Assembly: GCF_016862755.1 (NCBI RefSeq) | Contig: NZ_BONO01000002.1 | Coordinates: 124,001-188,000, forward strand | Direction: 5' to 3' | Length of the DNA: 64,000 bases | DNA from: Cellulomonas pakistanensis | GTDB lineage: Bacteria; Actinomycetota; Actinomycetes; Actinomycetales; Cellulomonadaceae | Part shown: positions 52,725 to 61,380 of the stretch, piece after piece | Numbering within the stretch: position 1 is the first letter of the stretch | How the letters are laid out: the number at the start of each line of letters is the position of its first letter | Translations under genes and position numbers: made by a program | Notes under the pieces: generated by a model | Told to the model about the DNA's origin: nothing | Databases searched by the model: none | What the model saw: the letters and a program-made list of their open reading frames with translations, nothing else

Positions 52725-54458
52725 TCAGCCCAGCTCGTCGTGCAGCACGACCCCCGCGCGCACCGTCCGGACGCACTCCGGCAGCGGGTCGTCGTCGCGG
52801 AGCGCCGGCAGCACGCCGGGGCCGGGCTCCGGCACCCGCCACACGGCCAGGTGCGCCGGCGCGCCGACCGCGAGGTCGCCGGCCACGGCCGGGCCGCCCG
52901 ACACCCCCACGCCCCCCGCGCCGCCCGGGACCCCCGAACCGCCTGCTCCCCCGTCGCCGACCGCCCCGACCTCGCCGCGGCCCACCGCCGCACCCGCGCC
53001 CCGGCCCCCGCCGCGCCCGGCCGCCCAGCCGCCGCGCGTGTGCGCCGCCAGTGCCGCCGCGAGCGGCAGCCGCTGGTCCGGCGTCCGGTGCCGCACGGCC
53101 GCGCGCACGGCGCCCCACGGGTCGAACGGCGTCACGGGGCTGTCGGACCCGAACGCGAGCGGCACGCCAGCGGCCCGCAGGTCCGCCAGCGGGTGCAGCG
53201 ACGCCGCGCGCCCCCGCCCGAGCCGGGCGGCGTACATGCCGTCGTCGCCGCCCCACGCGTCGTCGAACGCCGGCTGGACCGACGCCGTCAGCCCGAGCAG
53301 CACGAGCGTGGCCAGCGCAGGGGCGTCCAGCATCGACGCGTGCTCGAGCCGGTGCCCGGCGGCGCGCACCGCCTCGACGCCCTCGACCTCCGCGGCCACC
53401 CGGACCCCGAGCAGCACCTCGTCGAGCGCGCGGTCGCCGATGACGTGGAACGCCGCGGGCAGCCCGGCGCGGGTCGCGGAGGCGACGTGGTTGCTGACCT
53501 GCTCGGCGGTGAGGTCGAGCCGGCCGGCGGGGTGCGGCCAGCCCGTCGCCGCGTCGGCGTAGGGGGCGCGCAGCGCGGCGGTCCGGCTGCCGAGCGAGCC
53601 GTCCGCCGCCAGGTCGCCGCCGACCCCCGTCAGCCCGGGGACGGCGGCGGCGAGGGCGCGCACGTCGTCGGCGGTCTCGCACAGCTCGGCGCGGTAGCCG
53701 ACCACGAGGGGCAGCGCCGAGCCGGGGTCGGCCGTCAGCGCGAGCAGCGCCGCGAGGCCCGCGCGGGTGTCGGTCTGCGGGGCGCTCTGCTCGTGAACGG
53801 CCACGATCCCGGCGCGCGCCGCGGCCTCGAGCGCGCCGCGGTACCGGGCGTCCCGGGCGTCGGCGGGCAGGTCCCGGACGGCGGCCCGCGCGGCGGCGTG
53901 CGCCTCTCCCGTCACGGAGCCGTCCTCCCGCCAGCCGGGCAGCGCGCGCAGCCCCAGCACCTCGGCGAACGACGTCGACACGACGCCGGAGTGCAGGTCG
54001 ACCCGGCCGAGGTACACCGGCGCCCCGCCCGCGGCGGCGTCCAGGTCGGCACGGGTCGGCGGCCGGCCCTCCGGCCAGGCGTCCTCGGCCCAGCCCCAGC
54101 CGGTCAGCGGCGAGCCCTCGGCGGCGAGCCGGCGGCCCACGGCGCCGGTCGCGGCGTCGCGCACGGCGGCGAGCGCGTCGGCGAGGCTCGCGCACCCCGC
54201 CAGGTCCACGCCCGCGCGCACCAGCCCGGTGTCGAGGACGTGCGCGTGCGCGTCGACGAACCCGGGCGTGACCAGCGCGCCGCGCAGGTCGACGACCTCG
54301 TCCGCCGCGTCCGCGAGCCCGTCCGCCTCGTCCGCGCCACCGACCCACGCCACCACGCCGTCCGCCACGAGCAGGGCGGAGGGGGCGACGGCGGACGCGG
54401 GTGCGGCGAGGACGGCAGGCGTCAGCACCGCACCGCCCCGGTACAGGGTGGTGCTCAC
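52725..54458 (-). CDS. Amidohydrolase (YtcJ-like, amidohydrolase family 3)
   Basis: A 577-residue metal-dependent hydrolase. TPGFVDAHAHVLD (about 64-76) is the HxH metal motif, HRLEHASM and FGSDSP the later His and Asp ligands. A Gly-rich insert (about 475-525, with GRGGGRGAGAAVGRGEVG) interrupts the C-terminal region and is unlike its relatives. The substrate is unknown. The GTG at 54458 is 6 nt after TATCGT. Confidence 0.88.
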   Translation of the reverse strand: MSTTLYRGGAVLTPAVLAAPASAVAPSALLVADGVVAWVGGADEADGLADAADEVVDLRGALVTPGFVDAHAHVLDTGLVRAGVDLAGCASLADALAAVRDAATGAVGRRLAAEGSPLTGWGWAEDAWPEGRPPTRADLDAAAGGAPVYLGRVDLHSGVVSTSFAEVLGLRALPGWREDGSVTGEAHAAARAAVRDLPADARDARYRGALEAAARAGIVAVHEQSAPQTDTRAGLAALLALTADPGSALPLVVGYRAELCETADDVRALAAAVPGLTGVGGDLAADGSLGSRTAALRAPYADAATGWPHPAGRLDLTAEQVSNHVASATRAGLPAAFHVIGDRALDEVLLGVRVAAEVEGVEAVRAAGHRLEHASMLDAPALATLVLLGLTASVQPAFDDAWGGDDGMYAARLGRGRAASLHPLADLRAAGVPLAFGSDSPVTPFDPWGAVRAAVRHRTPDQRLPLAAALAAHTRGGWAAGRGGGRGAGAAVGRGEVGAVGDGGAGGSGVPGGAGGVGVSGGPAVAGDLAVGAPAHLAVWRVPEPGPGVLPALRDDDPLPECVRTVRAGVVLHDELG

Positions 54459-54464
54459 GCGGGA

Positions 54465-54470
54465 ACGATA
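54465..54470 (-). promoter_or_regulatory. Leaderless -10 element (TATCGT)
   Basis: TATCGT is 6 nt before the amidohydrolase GTG at 54458. Confidence 0.55.
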
Positions 54471-54512
54471 ACCGGGCCGGTCAGCGGCGGCCCACCGGGG
54501 TCGAGCCCGCGC

Positions 54513-57386
54513 TCACGTGCCGGCGTACGCCACGACGCCCCGACGCACCGCGGTGACCGCCTTGCGCGCCGTCTCCCGCAGCCGCGCGTCCGGCGCCGCC
54601 TTGGCCACCTGGTCGAGCACGTCGACCACCTGCTTGCACCACCGGACGAAGTCGCCGGCCGCGAGGTCCGCGTCCCGCAGCACGGCGTCGAGACCGCGCC
54701 CGGCCGCCCACCGGTGCACCGGCGCCACCAGGCCCAGGTCCAGCGGCTGCGTCGACTCGATCCGCCGCGCGCTCTCCAGGTCGTCCAGCTCGGACCAGAT
54801 GCGCGTCGTCGCGTCCAGGGCGATGCCCAGCCGGCTCGACGGCCCGCCCGGCACCGCGGGCCCGCGGTCGCGGTCGTCCCGGCGGGCGGAGTACACGACC
54901 GCCGACACCGCCGCCGCCAGCCCCGGCACGTCGAGGTCCGCCCACGCCCCGCGGCGCAGGCACTCGGCGAGCAGCAGGTCGTTCTCGGCGTAGATCCGCC
55001 GCAGCCAGCGGCCCTCGTCGGTGACGACGGTGCCGCCCTCGTCGTCGGTCGCCAGGTAGCCGAGCTGGTCCAGCACCTCGCAGATCCGGTCGAACACGAT
55101 CGCGATCGACCCGGTCCGGCCCTCGATCCGCCGGACCAGCGACCGGTGCTCGCCCTCCAGGCGGTGCCAGCGCTCGGCCCAGCGGGCGTGCTCCTCGCGG
55201 TCGGGGCACTGGTGGCACGGGTGCGCGCGCAGCTCGCGGCGCAGGGCGGCGATGGCCTCGTCCTCGTCCTCCGCGGCGGCCCGGCCCCGGCGGCGGCTCG
55301 GCGCCGCCCCGGTGATCCGGCCCGCGTTGATCTCCCCGCGGAGCGTGGCGGCGAGGTCGCGGCGGTGCGACGCGGCGCGCGGCGAGAAGCCCTTCGGCAC
55401 CCGCAGCCGGCCGACGGCCTTGACGCCGTCGCCGACCTCCTGGACCGACAGCCGCCGGACCTCGCGCTCGGTGGTCAGCACCATCGGTCGGGCACCCTCG
55501 AACCCGCCGTGCGCACCCGGGTCGACGACCACCGCGTACGTGGACCGGCGGCCGCTCGGCACCGCGACGACGTCCCCGACGGACAGCCCCTGGAGGCTCT
55601 CGGCGGCGGCCTGGCGCCGGGCGGTCGCGCTCGCCCGGTGCACGCCCCGCTCGCGGTCCGAGATCTCCCGGCGCAGGGCGAAGTACTCCCGGAAGTCGCC
55701 GAGGTGGCAGGTCATCGCCTCCGCGTAGCCCTCCAGCGCCTCGGCGTGGCTCTGCGCCTGCCGCGCCAGCCCGACGACGCCCCGGTCGGCCTGGAACTGC
55801 GCGAACGACGTCTCCAGCACCTCGCGGGCCCGCACCCGGCCGACCTGCGCGACCAGGTTCACCGCCATGTTGTACGTCGGGCGGAACGCGGAGCGCAGCG
55901 GGTACAGCCGCTTCGACGCCAGGCCCGCCAGCGCCATCGGGTCGAGGTCGCCCCGGCCGACGACGACCGCGTGGCCCTCGGTGTCGATGCCGCGGCGCCC
56001 GGCGCGCCCGGTGAGCTGGGTGTACTCCCCCGGCGTGATGTCGACGTGGTGCGAGCCGTCCCACTTGACCAGCTTCTCCAGCACCACCGACCGCGCGGGC
56101 ATGTTGATGCCGAGCGCGAGCGTCTCGGTCGCGAACACGACCTTGACCAGCCCGCGGGCGAACGCCTCCTCGACCGTCTCCTTGAACGCCGGCAGCATCC
56201 CGGCGTGGTGCGCGGCGACGCCCCGCACCAGCGCGTCGACGAAGCCCCAGTAGCCGACGACGTCGAGGTCCTCGGGCGCGATCGAGGCGCACCGGGTCTC
56301 GGCGATGAACCGGATCTCCTCGGCCTCGGCCGGGGACGTCAGCCGCAGCCCACCGGCGAGGCACTGCGCCACGGCCGCGTCGCAGCCGGCGCGGGAGAAG
56401 ATGAAGACGATCGCCGGCAGCAGCCCGGCCTCGTCCAGCACGTCGACCATGACGGGCCGCGGGACCGGCCGGGGCCCGCCGCCACCGCCCGGGCCGCCGC
56501 CGCCGGGGCCGCCGCCGGGCCGCCGCCCGCCCGGCCCGCGGAACCCGCGGTCGCCCGCGCCCCGCCGCCCGCGGTGCGGCGCGTCCGACGCGCGCTCCGC
56601 CCGCCGCAGCAGGTGCGCGAGCTCCGGGTTGATCGGCGGGTTCTTGCCCGGTGCCGTCGGGTCGACGTGGCCCGCGTACAGGTCGAGCAGGTCGTCGCGG
56701 ACCAGCACGTGCTGGCCGAGCGGCACGGGCCGGTGCTCGCTGACCACCACCGCGGTGTCCCCGCGGACCGTACGCAGCCAGTCGCCGAACTCCTCGGCGT
56801 TCGACACCGTGGCGGACAGCGACACCAGCTGCACGTCGTCGGGCAGGTGGATGATCACCTCCTCCCACACCGGGCCGCGGAACCGGTCCGCCAGGTAGTG
56901 CACCTCGTCCATCACGACGTAGCCGAGCCCGTCGAGCGTGCTCGACCCGGCGTAGAGCATGTTGCGGAGCACCTCGGTGGTCATGACCACCACGGGCGCC
57001 TCGCCGTTCTGCGTCGTGTCGCCGGTGAGCAGGCCGACCTGGTCGGCGCCGTACCGCCGCACGAGGTCGTTGTACTTCTGGTTCGACAGCGCCTTGATCG
57101 GCGTCGTGTAGAACGCCTTGCGGCCCGTGGCCAGCGCCAGGTGCACCGCGAACTCGCCGACGACGGTCTTGCCCGCACCGGTGGGGGCGGCGACGAGCAC
57201 GCCGCTGCCCCGCTCCACCGCCTCGCAGGACTCGACCTGGAAGTCGTCGAGCGGGAAGTCGAGGAGCCGGCGGAACCGGGCGAGCTCGCTCTTCTCCGCC
57301 TGCGCCCGGCGCCGCGCGGCGGCGTACCGCTCGGCCGGGGACAGCTCGTCGGGCTCGGGGGTGCGTGCCGTGCTGCGTCGTGCCAC
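54513..57386 (-). CDS. helY: Ski2/Mtr4-like DEVH-box RNA helicase HelY
   Basis: A 957-residue superfamily-2 helicase. Walker A APTGAGKT (67-74), DEVH (159-162), SAT in LSATVSN and QLTGRAGRRGIDTEGHAV (motif VI) are seen. A Gly/Arg/Pro-rich insert (about 265-308) separates the RecA domains. The C-terminus resembles the Mtr4/Dob1 helical domain. It lies beside tatC as in Mycobacterium tuberculosis (Rv2092c). Its own -10 element (TAGGGT) overlaps the end of the upstream kinase gene. Confidence 0.93.
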   Translation of the reverse strand: MARRSTARTPEPDELSPAERYAAARRRAQAEKSELARFRRLLDFPLDDFQVESCEAVERGSGVLVAAPTGAGKTVVGEFAVHLALATGRKAFYTTPIKALSNQKYNDLVRRYGADQVGLLTGDTTQNGEAPVVVMTTEVLRNMLYAGSSTLDGLGYVVMDEVHYLADRFRGPVWEEVIIHLPDDVQLVSLSATVSNAEEFGDWLRTVRGDTAVVVSEHRPVPLGQHVLVRDDLLDLYAGHVDPTAPGKNPPINPELAHLLRRAERASDAPHRGRRGAGDRGFRGPGGRRPGGGPGGGGPGGGGGPRPVPRPVMVDVLDEAGLLPAIVFIFSRAGCDAAVAQCLAGGLRLTSPAEAEEIRFIAETRCASIAPEDLDVVGYWGFVDALVRGVAAHHAGMLPAFKETVEEAFARGLVKVVFATETLALGINMPARSVVLEKLVKWDGSHHVDITPGEYTQLTGRAGRRGIDTEGHAVVVGRGDLDPMALAGLASKRLYPLRSAFRPTYNMAVNLVAQVGRVRAREVLETSFAQFQADRGVVGLARQAQSHAEALEGYAEAMTCHLGDFREYFALRREISDRERGVHRASATARRQAAAESLQGLSVGDVVAVPSGRRSTYAVVVDPGAHGGFEGARPMVLTTEREVRRLSVQEVGDGVKAVGRLRVPKGFSPRAASHRRDLAATLRGEINAGRITGAAPSRRRGRAAAEDEDEAIAALRRELRAHPCHQCPDREEHARWAERWHRLEGEHRSLVRRIEGRTGSIAIVFDRICEVLDQLGYLATDDEGGTVVTDEGRWLRRIYAENDLLLAECLRRGAWADLDVPGLAAAVSAVVYSARRDDRDRGPAVPGGPSSRLGIALDATTRIWSELDDLESARRIESTQPLDLGLVAPVHRWAAGRGLDAVLRDADLAAGDFVRWCKQVVDVLDQVAKAAPDARLRETARKAVTAVRRGVVAYAGT

Positions 57387-57392
57387 GGCCCC

Positions 57393-57398
57393 ACCCTA
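57393..57398 (-). promoter_or_regulatory. Leaderless -10 element (TAGGGT) within the upstream gene's end
   Basis: TAGGGT is 6 nt before the helY GTG at 57386 and overlaps the stop codon of the kinase gene (57396-57398). Confidence 0.5.
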
Positions 57399-58322
57399 GG
57401 TCGGGTCGGCCGCCAGCACCCGGACAGCGCCCGGCACGACCTCCGCGACCAGCGGCAGCGCCCCGATCCGCTCGCCGTCCGCGTGCGCCTCCGGCGGCGT
57501 CCCGCCCAGGTGCGGCGCCGGCTCGACGAGCACCCGGCGGCTCCGGATCACCTGCACCGAGGGGTGCCGGACGTGCCGCCCGGCGTACATCCCCGGGAAG
57601 ATCCGCACCACGCCGGCCCGGCTGAACGGGCCGGCGACCACGACGTCGAGCAGGCCGTCGTCCAGCCGCGCGTCCGGGGCGATCCGGATGCCCCCGCCGA
57701 TCCACGGGCCGTTCGCCGCGACGACGACCGTGCCCGCCGACTCCCAGACGCCCTCGTCGGTCGTCAGCCGGTAGCCGTACGGCCGGAACGCGCGGAGCTC
57801 GGGGCCGAGCGCCCGCACGTAGCGGGCGGAGCCGCGCGGCCAGGACTGCGCGTTGGCGCGGGCGTTCACCGCCGCGTCGATCCCGCAGGACAGCGCGCCG
57901 AGGTACCACTCCCGCGCGGCCTGCGCCGGCGAGCCGACCCGGACCGCGTCGATCGCCCGCGGCCCCGTGAGCAGCGCGCGCTCGATCGCCGCGACCGACC
58001 CGGCGACGTCGCCCCGAGGCAGCCCGAGGGCGCGCGCCACGTCGTTGCCCGTCCCGCCCGCGACGATGCCCAGCGGCAGGTCCGTCTCGGCGACCACGTT
58101 CGCGCCCAGGTGCACCAGACCGTCGCCGCCGACGACCACCAGCGCGTCCAGACCGGCGACGGCCGCCCGGCGGGCGTGCGCGGTGGCCGTCCGCAGGTCG
58201 TGCGCCGTCAGGTCCTCGACCCGGTGCCCGCGCCGGCGCAGCGCGTCGAGCACCGCCGCGCCCACGCCCGACCCGCGCCCCTTGCCCGCCACGGGGTTCA
58301 CCACGACCCCGAGGTGGCTCAC
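57396..58322 (-). CDS. Diacylglycerol kinase-family lipid kinase
   Basis: A 308-residue DAGK-catalytic protein. VVNPVAGKGRG (about 7-17) and GGDGLVHLGANVV (65-77) are the nucleotide motifs. The usual Thr after GGDG is Leu here, a change also found in some actinobacterial relatives. IVAGGTGNDVARAL and DGLLDVVVAGP follow. It may phosphorylate diacylglycerol, a sphingoid base or undecaprenol-type lipid. It is coupled to tatC (GTGA). Confidence 0.87.
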   Translation of the reverse strand: MSHLGVVVNPVAGKGRGSGVGAAVLDALRRRGHRVEDLTAHDLRTATAHARRAAVAGLDALVVVGGDGLVHLGANVVAETDLPLGIVAGGTGNDVARALGLPRGDVAGSVAAIERALLTGPRAIDAVRVGSPAQAAREWYLGALSCGIDAAVNARANAQSWPRGSARYVRALGPELRAFRPYGYRLTTDEGVWESAGTVVVAANGPWIGGGIRIAPDARLDDGLLDVVVAGPFSRAGVVRIFPGMYAGRHVRHPSVQVIRSRRVLVEPAPHLGGTPPEAHADGERIGALPLVAEVVPGAVRVLAADPT

Positions 58323-59176
58323 GTCGCGAGCGTCCCGTCCGCGGTGCCGGCTCCGGTGCCGGTCCCGCGCCCGCCGAGGCCGCCCTCACCGGTCGCCGTG
58401 CCACGCTCGGCCGCCGCCAGCCGCTTGTCCGCGCGCCGGTCGTGCAGCACGCACACGCCCAGCGCCGCGAAGTACAGGCCGCAGATGGGCAGCGCCATGA
58501 CGATCATCGTGATCGCGTCCGGGGTCGGCGTCATCACCGCCGCGAACACGAACGCCAGCAGCACCGCCCAGCGCCAGCCCTTCGCCCACGTCTCCGCGCG
58601 GACCAGGCCGACCAGGTTGATGCACACCATGATCACGGGCAGCACGAACGCGAGCCCGAACGCCAGCACGAACCGCATGACGAAGCTGAGGTACGCCTGC
58701 GCGTCGATGAAGTTCGACGCGCCCTCCGGCGTGAAGTCCGTCAGCACCTTCACGGCCGTCGGCAGCGTCCACGCGGACAGCGCCGCACCGGCGAGGAACA
58801 GCGGCACCGCCGCGACCAGGAACCCGACCGCCGACCGCTTCTCCCGCCGGGTCAGCCCCGGCGTGATGAACGCCCACAGCTGGTACAACCACCACGGGCT
58901 CGAGATCAGGACCGCCAGGAACAGCGACACCTTGATCTGCATGTCGAACGCGCTGGCCAGGCCGGCGAAGTTCACCGACACCCGGCCGTCGCGCCCCGCC
59001 GCGGTGTCCAGCAGCGGCTGCTGGAGCAGCTCGAACACCGGCTCGTACAGGAACCAGCCCGCCACCGCGCCGAGCGCGAGCCCGACCGCCGCGAGGAAGA
59101 GCCGCTTGCGGAGCTCGAGCAGGTGCTCGCGCAGCGGCATCCGACCCTCGGGGTCGGCCCGCCTCGTGCGTGCCAC
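58319..59176 (-). CDS. tatC: Sec-independent (twin-arginine) translocase subunit TatC
   Basis: A 285-residue protein with six membrane helices. RMPLREHLLELRKRLF at the start is the TatC signature with the conserved Glu, and LPVIMVCINLVGLV and MTPTPDAITM are family motifs. It recognises twin-arginine signal peptides. Its GTG start is 3 nt from the tatA stop, so the two are co-translated. The C-terminal tail is long and Gly-rich. Confidence 0.96.
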   Translation of the reverse strand: MARTRRADPEGRMPLREHLLELRKRLFLAAVGLALGAVAGWFLYEPVFELLQQPLLDTAAGRDGRVSVNFAGLASAFDMQIKVSLFLAVLISSPWWLYQLWAFITPGLTRREKRSAVGFLVAAVPLFLAGAALSAWTLPTAVKVLTDFTPEGASNFIDAQAYLSFVMRFVLAFGLAFVLPVIMVCINLVGLVRAETWAKGWRWAVLLAFVFAAVMTPTPDAITMIVMALPICGLYFAALGVCVLHDRRADKRLAAAERGTATGEGGLGGRGTGTGAGTADGTLAT

Positions 59177-59179
59177 GGA

Positions 59180-59488
59180 TCAGGCGCTGGGGGTGGTGCT
59201 GCCGCCCGCCGGGGGCTGCTGGACGCGCGGGTCGAGCGAGGGGGCCGGCGACGCGGTCGGGGCGGGGTTCACGGTCGGCTGCGCGATCGGCGGGGCCGGG
59301 TCGGCCGTCGGGGGCGGCGTCGGCGCGGTGCGGGGCTCGTCGTCGGACTGCAGGTCCTTGACCTCCCGCTTGAAGATGCGCAGCGACTCGCCCACGGACT
59401 TCGCCAGGTCCGGCAGCCGTCGCGCCCCGAACAGCAGGAGGATCACGACGAGCAGCACGACGATGTGCCAGGGCTTCAGGGCGTTCAT
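59180..59488 (-). CDS. tatA: Twin-arginine translocase subunit TatA
   Basis: A 102-residue TatA: one helix (about 9-20), the FGARRLPDLAKSVGESLRIFK amphipathic stretch, and a Pro-rich tail after residue 52. The ATG at 59488 is the only start that precedes the helix directly; the frame upstream reads into a repeat. It forms the Tat pore with TatC. Confidence 0.95.
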   Translation of the reverse strand: MNALKPWHIVVLLVVILLLFGARRLPDLAKSVGESLRIFKREVKDLQSDDEPRTAPTPPPTADPAPPIAQPTVNPAPTASPAPSLDPRVQQPPAGGSTTPSA

Positions 59489-59848
59489 GACGATCCTGTC
59501 GGACGGAGACGGTGACCCCGCCGATCCTAACCGCCGGATGTGCCGGTGCGGGTGAACCGGGTGGTGCGGGCGTCGGCGCGTGCGGGTCGGGTAGGTGGTG
59601 GGCGCGTGGGCGGCGCGCGGTGGCGCGTGGGTGCGCTCGGCACGGGGCGGAGAGTGGGTGCGCTCGGCGCGGGGCGGAGAGTGGGTGCGCTCGGCGCGGG
59701 GCGGAGCGCGGGTGCGCTCGGCGCGGGGTGGAGCGCGGGTGCGCTCGGCGCGGGGTGGAGGGTGGGTGCGCTCGGCGCGCGGTGGCGCGTGCGCACGGAG
59801 GACCCGCCGGTGGTGGGTGTGCGCGGGCGCCCGCACCGCCCGGCGACG
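59489..59848. other. Gene-free region upstream of tatA
   Basis: These 360 nt hold the tatA leader (59489-59600) and a 27-bp tandem array at 59631-59792. All frames through the array are low-complexity Arg/Gly or Pro/Arg. No gene is supported. Confidence 0.6.
59631..59792. repeat. 27-bp tandem array, six copies
   Basis: GTGCGCTCGG recurs at 59631, 59658, 59685, 59712, 59739 and 59766, an exact 27-nt period. Unit differences are only a few bases. It lies downstream of the 59849-60190 gene (leftward) and upstream of tatA. With a period divisible by three it keeps frame, giving a nine-residue repeat in any open frame. Confidence 0.9.
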
Positions 59849-60190
59849 TCAGCGCGTGTAGGCGCGCCAGCCCTCGCGGGTCGCGCGGTCCCGCTCGCGG
59901 CGGACCTCCCGGCGCTCCCGCGCCCGTGCACGGTTCTCCGCCCAGCGCTCCCGCGCCTCGTCCGGGTCCGGCAGCAGGACCGCCTCGCGGGCGGCGCGCG
60001 CGGCGCGCTCGGCCTCCTGCGCCTGCTCGGCCAGCGTCGTCGCGTGCTCGGCGAGCTGCCCCAGCACCGCGGAGGCCTCGCGCAGCTCGGCGACCAGCGC
60101 GCGGAACCGGCGCCACAGGTCGCGGCCGAGGAAGAACGCGCCGACCAGCGTGCCGACCACCAGCACGGACCACACGACCACCCAGACCAT
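59849..60190 (-). CDS. Single-helix membrane protein with coiled coil
   Basis: A 113-residue protein: one N-terminal helix (about 2-22), a coiled-coil Ala/Glu-rich segment (about 33-70) and a basic C-terminus (about 80-110). No family recognised. It follows pafC by 17 nt and is probably in the same transcript. Its location in the pafBC-tat block is a feature it may share with relatives, but the function is unknown. Confidence 0.75.
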   Translation of the reverse strand: MVWVVVWSVLVVGTLVGAFFLGRDLWRRFRALVAELREASAVLGQLAEHATTLAEQAQEAERAARAAREAVLLPDPDEARERWAENRARARERREVRRERDRATREGWRAYTR

Positions 60191-60207
60191 CGGGCCAACC
60201 TATCCCG

Positions 60208-61380
60208 TCAGCCCGCGGTGGGGGTCGGGGCGCCGGGAGCCGGGTCGGCGTCGGCAGGGTCGGCGTCGGCAGGGTCGGCGTCGGCAGGGTCGGCGTCGGC
60301 AGGGTCGGCGTCCGCCGGGTCCGCGTCCGCCGGGTCCGCGTCCGCCGGGTCCGCGTCCGCCGGGTCCGTGTCCGCCGGGTCGGTGGGGGCGGCGCTCGGA
60401 GCCGGGTCGGCGTCGGCCAGCGGGCCGTAGGCGGCCAGCGCCGCCCGCGCCCGGGCGGCCACGTCGCGCGCCACCTCGGGCGGACGCACGCCGAGCACGT
60501 CGTCGGCCGCCTGCAGCAGCAGGCTGCGCAGGAACGCCCGCTGGCCCACCCGCACGTCGACCTCGAACGACCCGTCCGGCAGGTTGCGCACCGCCTCGAC
60601 CGGCACCGTCTCCGCCACCCAGCGGCCCGTGCTGCGCAGGTGCAGCGTCGCCACGTCGCCCGTCAGGTCGAGCAGGAACTCCGCCGTCGCCCCGCGGCCG
60701 GCGCCCGGGTGCGGGTCCGCCGGCTCGTCGAGCACCTCGGCCGCCAGCACCCGGTCGAGCCGGAACAGCCGCTCGTCGTCGGCCCGCAGGCACCAGGCCT
60801 GCAGGTACGAGCGCTCGTCGCTCGTCGTCATCCGCAGCGGGTCGACCAGGCGGTCGCTCGTCACGTCGGAGGCGTTGACGTACCGGATGCGCAGCCGGCG
60901 GCGGGTCGCCAGCGCCGTGCGGATCGCCGCGACCACCTCGGGCCGGCCGTCGACCGCCAGGCGCACGTCCACCGCGTTCGCGGCCTCGCCCGTCGCGGCC
61001 GTCAGCTTGGCCAGCGCGGACCGGAGCACCTCGGCCTGCTCGGGGTCGAGCGTCGGGCTCAGGTCCGCGACCATCGCGCTGAGCGCCGCGAGCAGCGTCA
61101 CCGCCTCGCGCGTGCCCAGCCGCAGCGGCCGGGTCATCCCGCGGGACTCGGTCAGCCGGATCTCGCCGCGGTCGTAGGAGTCCGCGTCGAAGTCGATGAG
61201 GTCGTGCGGGTAGTAGCCGGGCGTGCCGCTCATCCAGAGCGTGTCCACGTCCGCCATCACCTGCGCCGGGGTGACACCGAAGTGCTCCGCCAGCTGCTCG
61301 ACGGACACGCCGTCGTTGCGGTCGAGGTAGCCGATCATCCCGAGCAGGCGCAGCAGCCGCTCGCTCGCGCGCTCAGCCAC
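60208..61380 (-). CDS. pafC: PafC WYL-domain regulator with acidic repeat tail
   Basis: A 390-residue protein. An N-terminal winged-helix region (ERLLRLLGMIGYLDRNDGVS) precedes a WYL domain (about 165-250, with SYLQAWCLRADDERLFRLDR) and the WCX region. With PafB it forms the PafBC activator of the mycobacterial-type DNA-damage response. The C-terminal 60 residues are a nine-copy (ADPAD)n repeat not expected in the family. The start overlaps the pafB stop by 8 nt. Confidence 0.92.
   Translation of the reverse strand: MAERASERLLRLLGMIGYLDRNDGVSVEQLAEHFGVTPAQVMADVDTLWMSGTPGYYPHDLIDFDADSYDRGEIRLTESRGMTRPLRLGTREAVTLLAALSAMVADLSPTLDPEQAEVLRSALAKLTAATGEAANAVDVRLAVDGRPEVVAAIRTALATRRRLRIRYVNASDVTSDRLVDPLRMTTSDERSYLQAWCLRADDERLFRLDRVLAAEVLDEPADPHPGAGRGATAEFLLDLTGDVATLHLRSTGRWVAETVPVEAVRNLPDGSFEVDVRVGQRAFLRSLLLQAADDVLGVRPPEVARDVAARARAALAAYGPLADADPAPSAAPTDPADTDPADADPADADPADADPADADPADADPADADPADADPADADPAPGAPTPTAG
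60242..60376. repeat. 15-bp in-frame minisatellite in pafC
   Basis: Nine 15-nt units run from 60242 to 60376. The first four are identical (GGGTCGGCGTCGGCA), then a hybrid unit, then three identical (GGGTCCGCGTCCGCC), then one variant. They encode the pentapeptide repeat at the PafC C-terminus. Block identity suggests recent slippage. Confidence 0.92.

Noticed and set aside
52566-59555. A nearly 7-kb open frame on the + strand across helY, tatC and neighbours
   Set aside because: High GC removes stop codons in shadow frames. Its translation is Arg/Pro/Gly low complexity, while the minus strand holds intact known enzymes.
59631-59792. CRISPR-like array
   Set aside because: The units are directly adjacent with no unique spacers, and no cas gene is present. 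The same applies to the arrays at 17972 and 63855.
59489-59836. N-terminal extension of TatA through the tandem repeat
   Set aside because: It would add over 100 Arg/Pro repeat residues before the TatA helix, which normally lies at the N-terminus.
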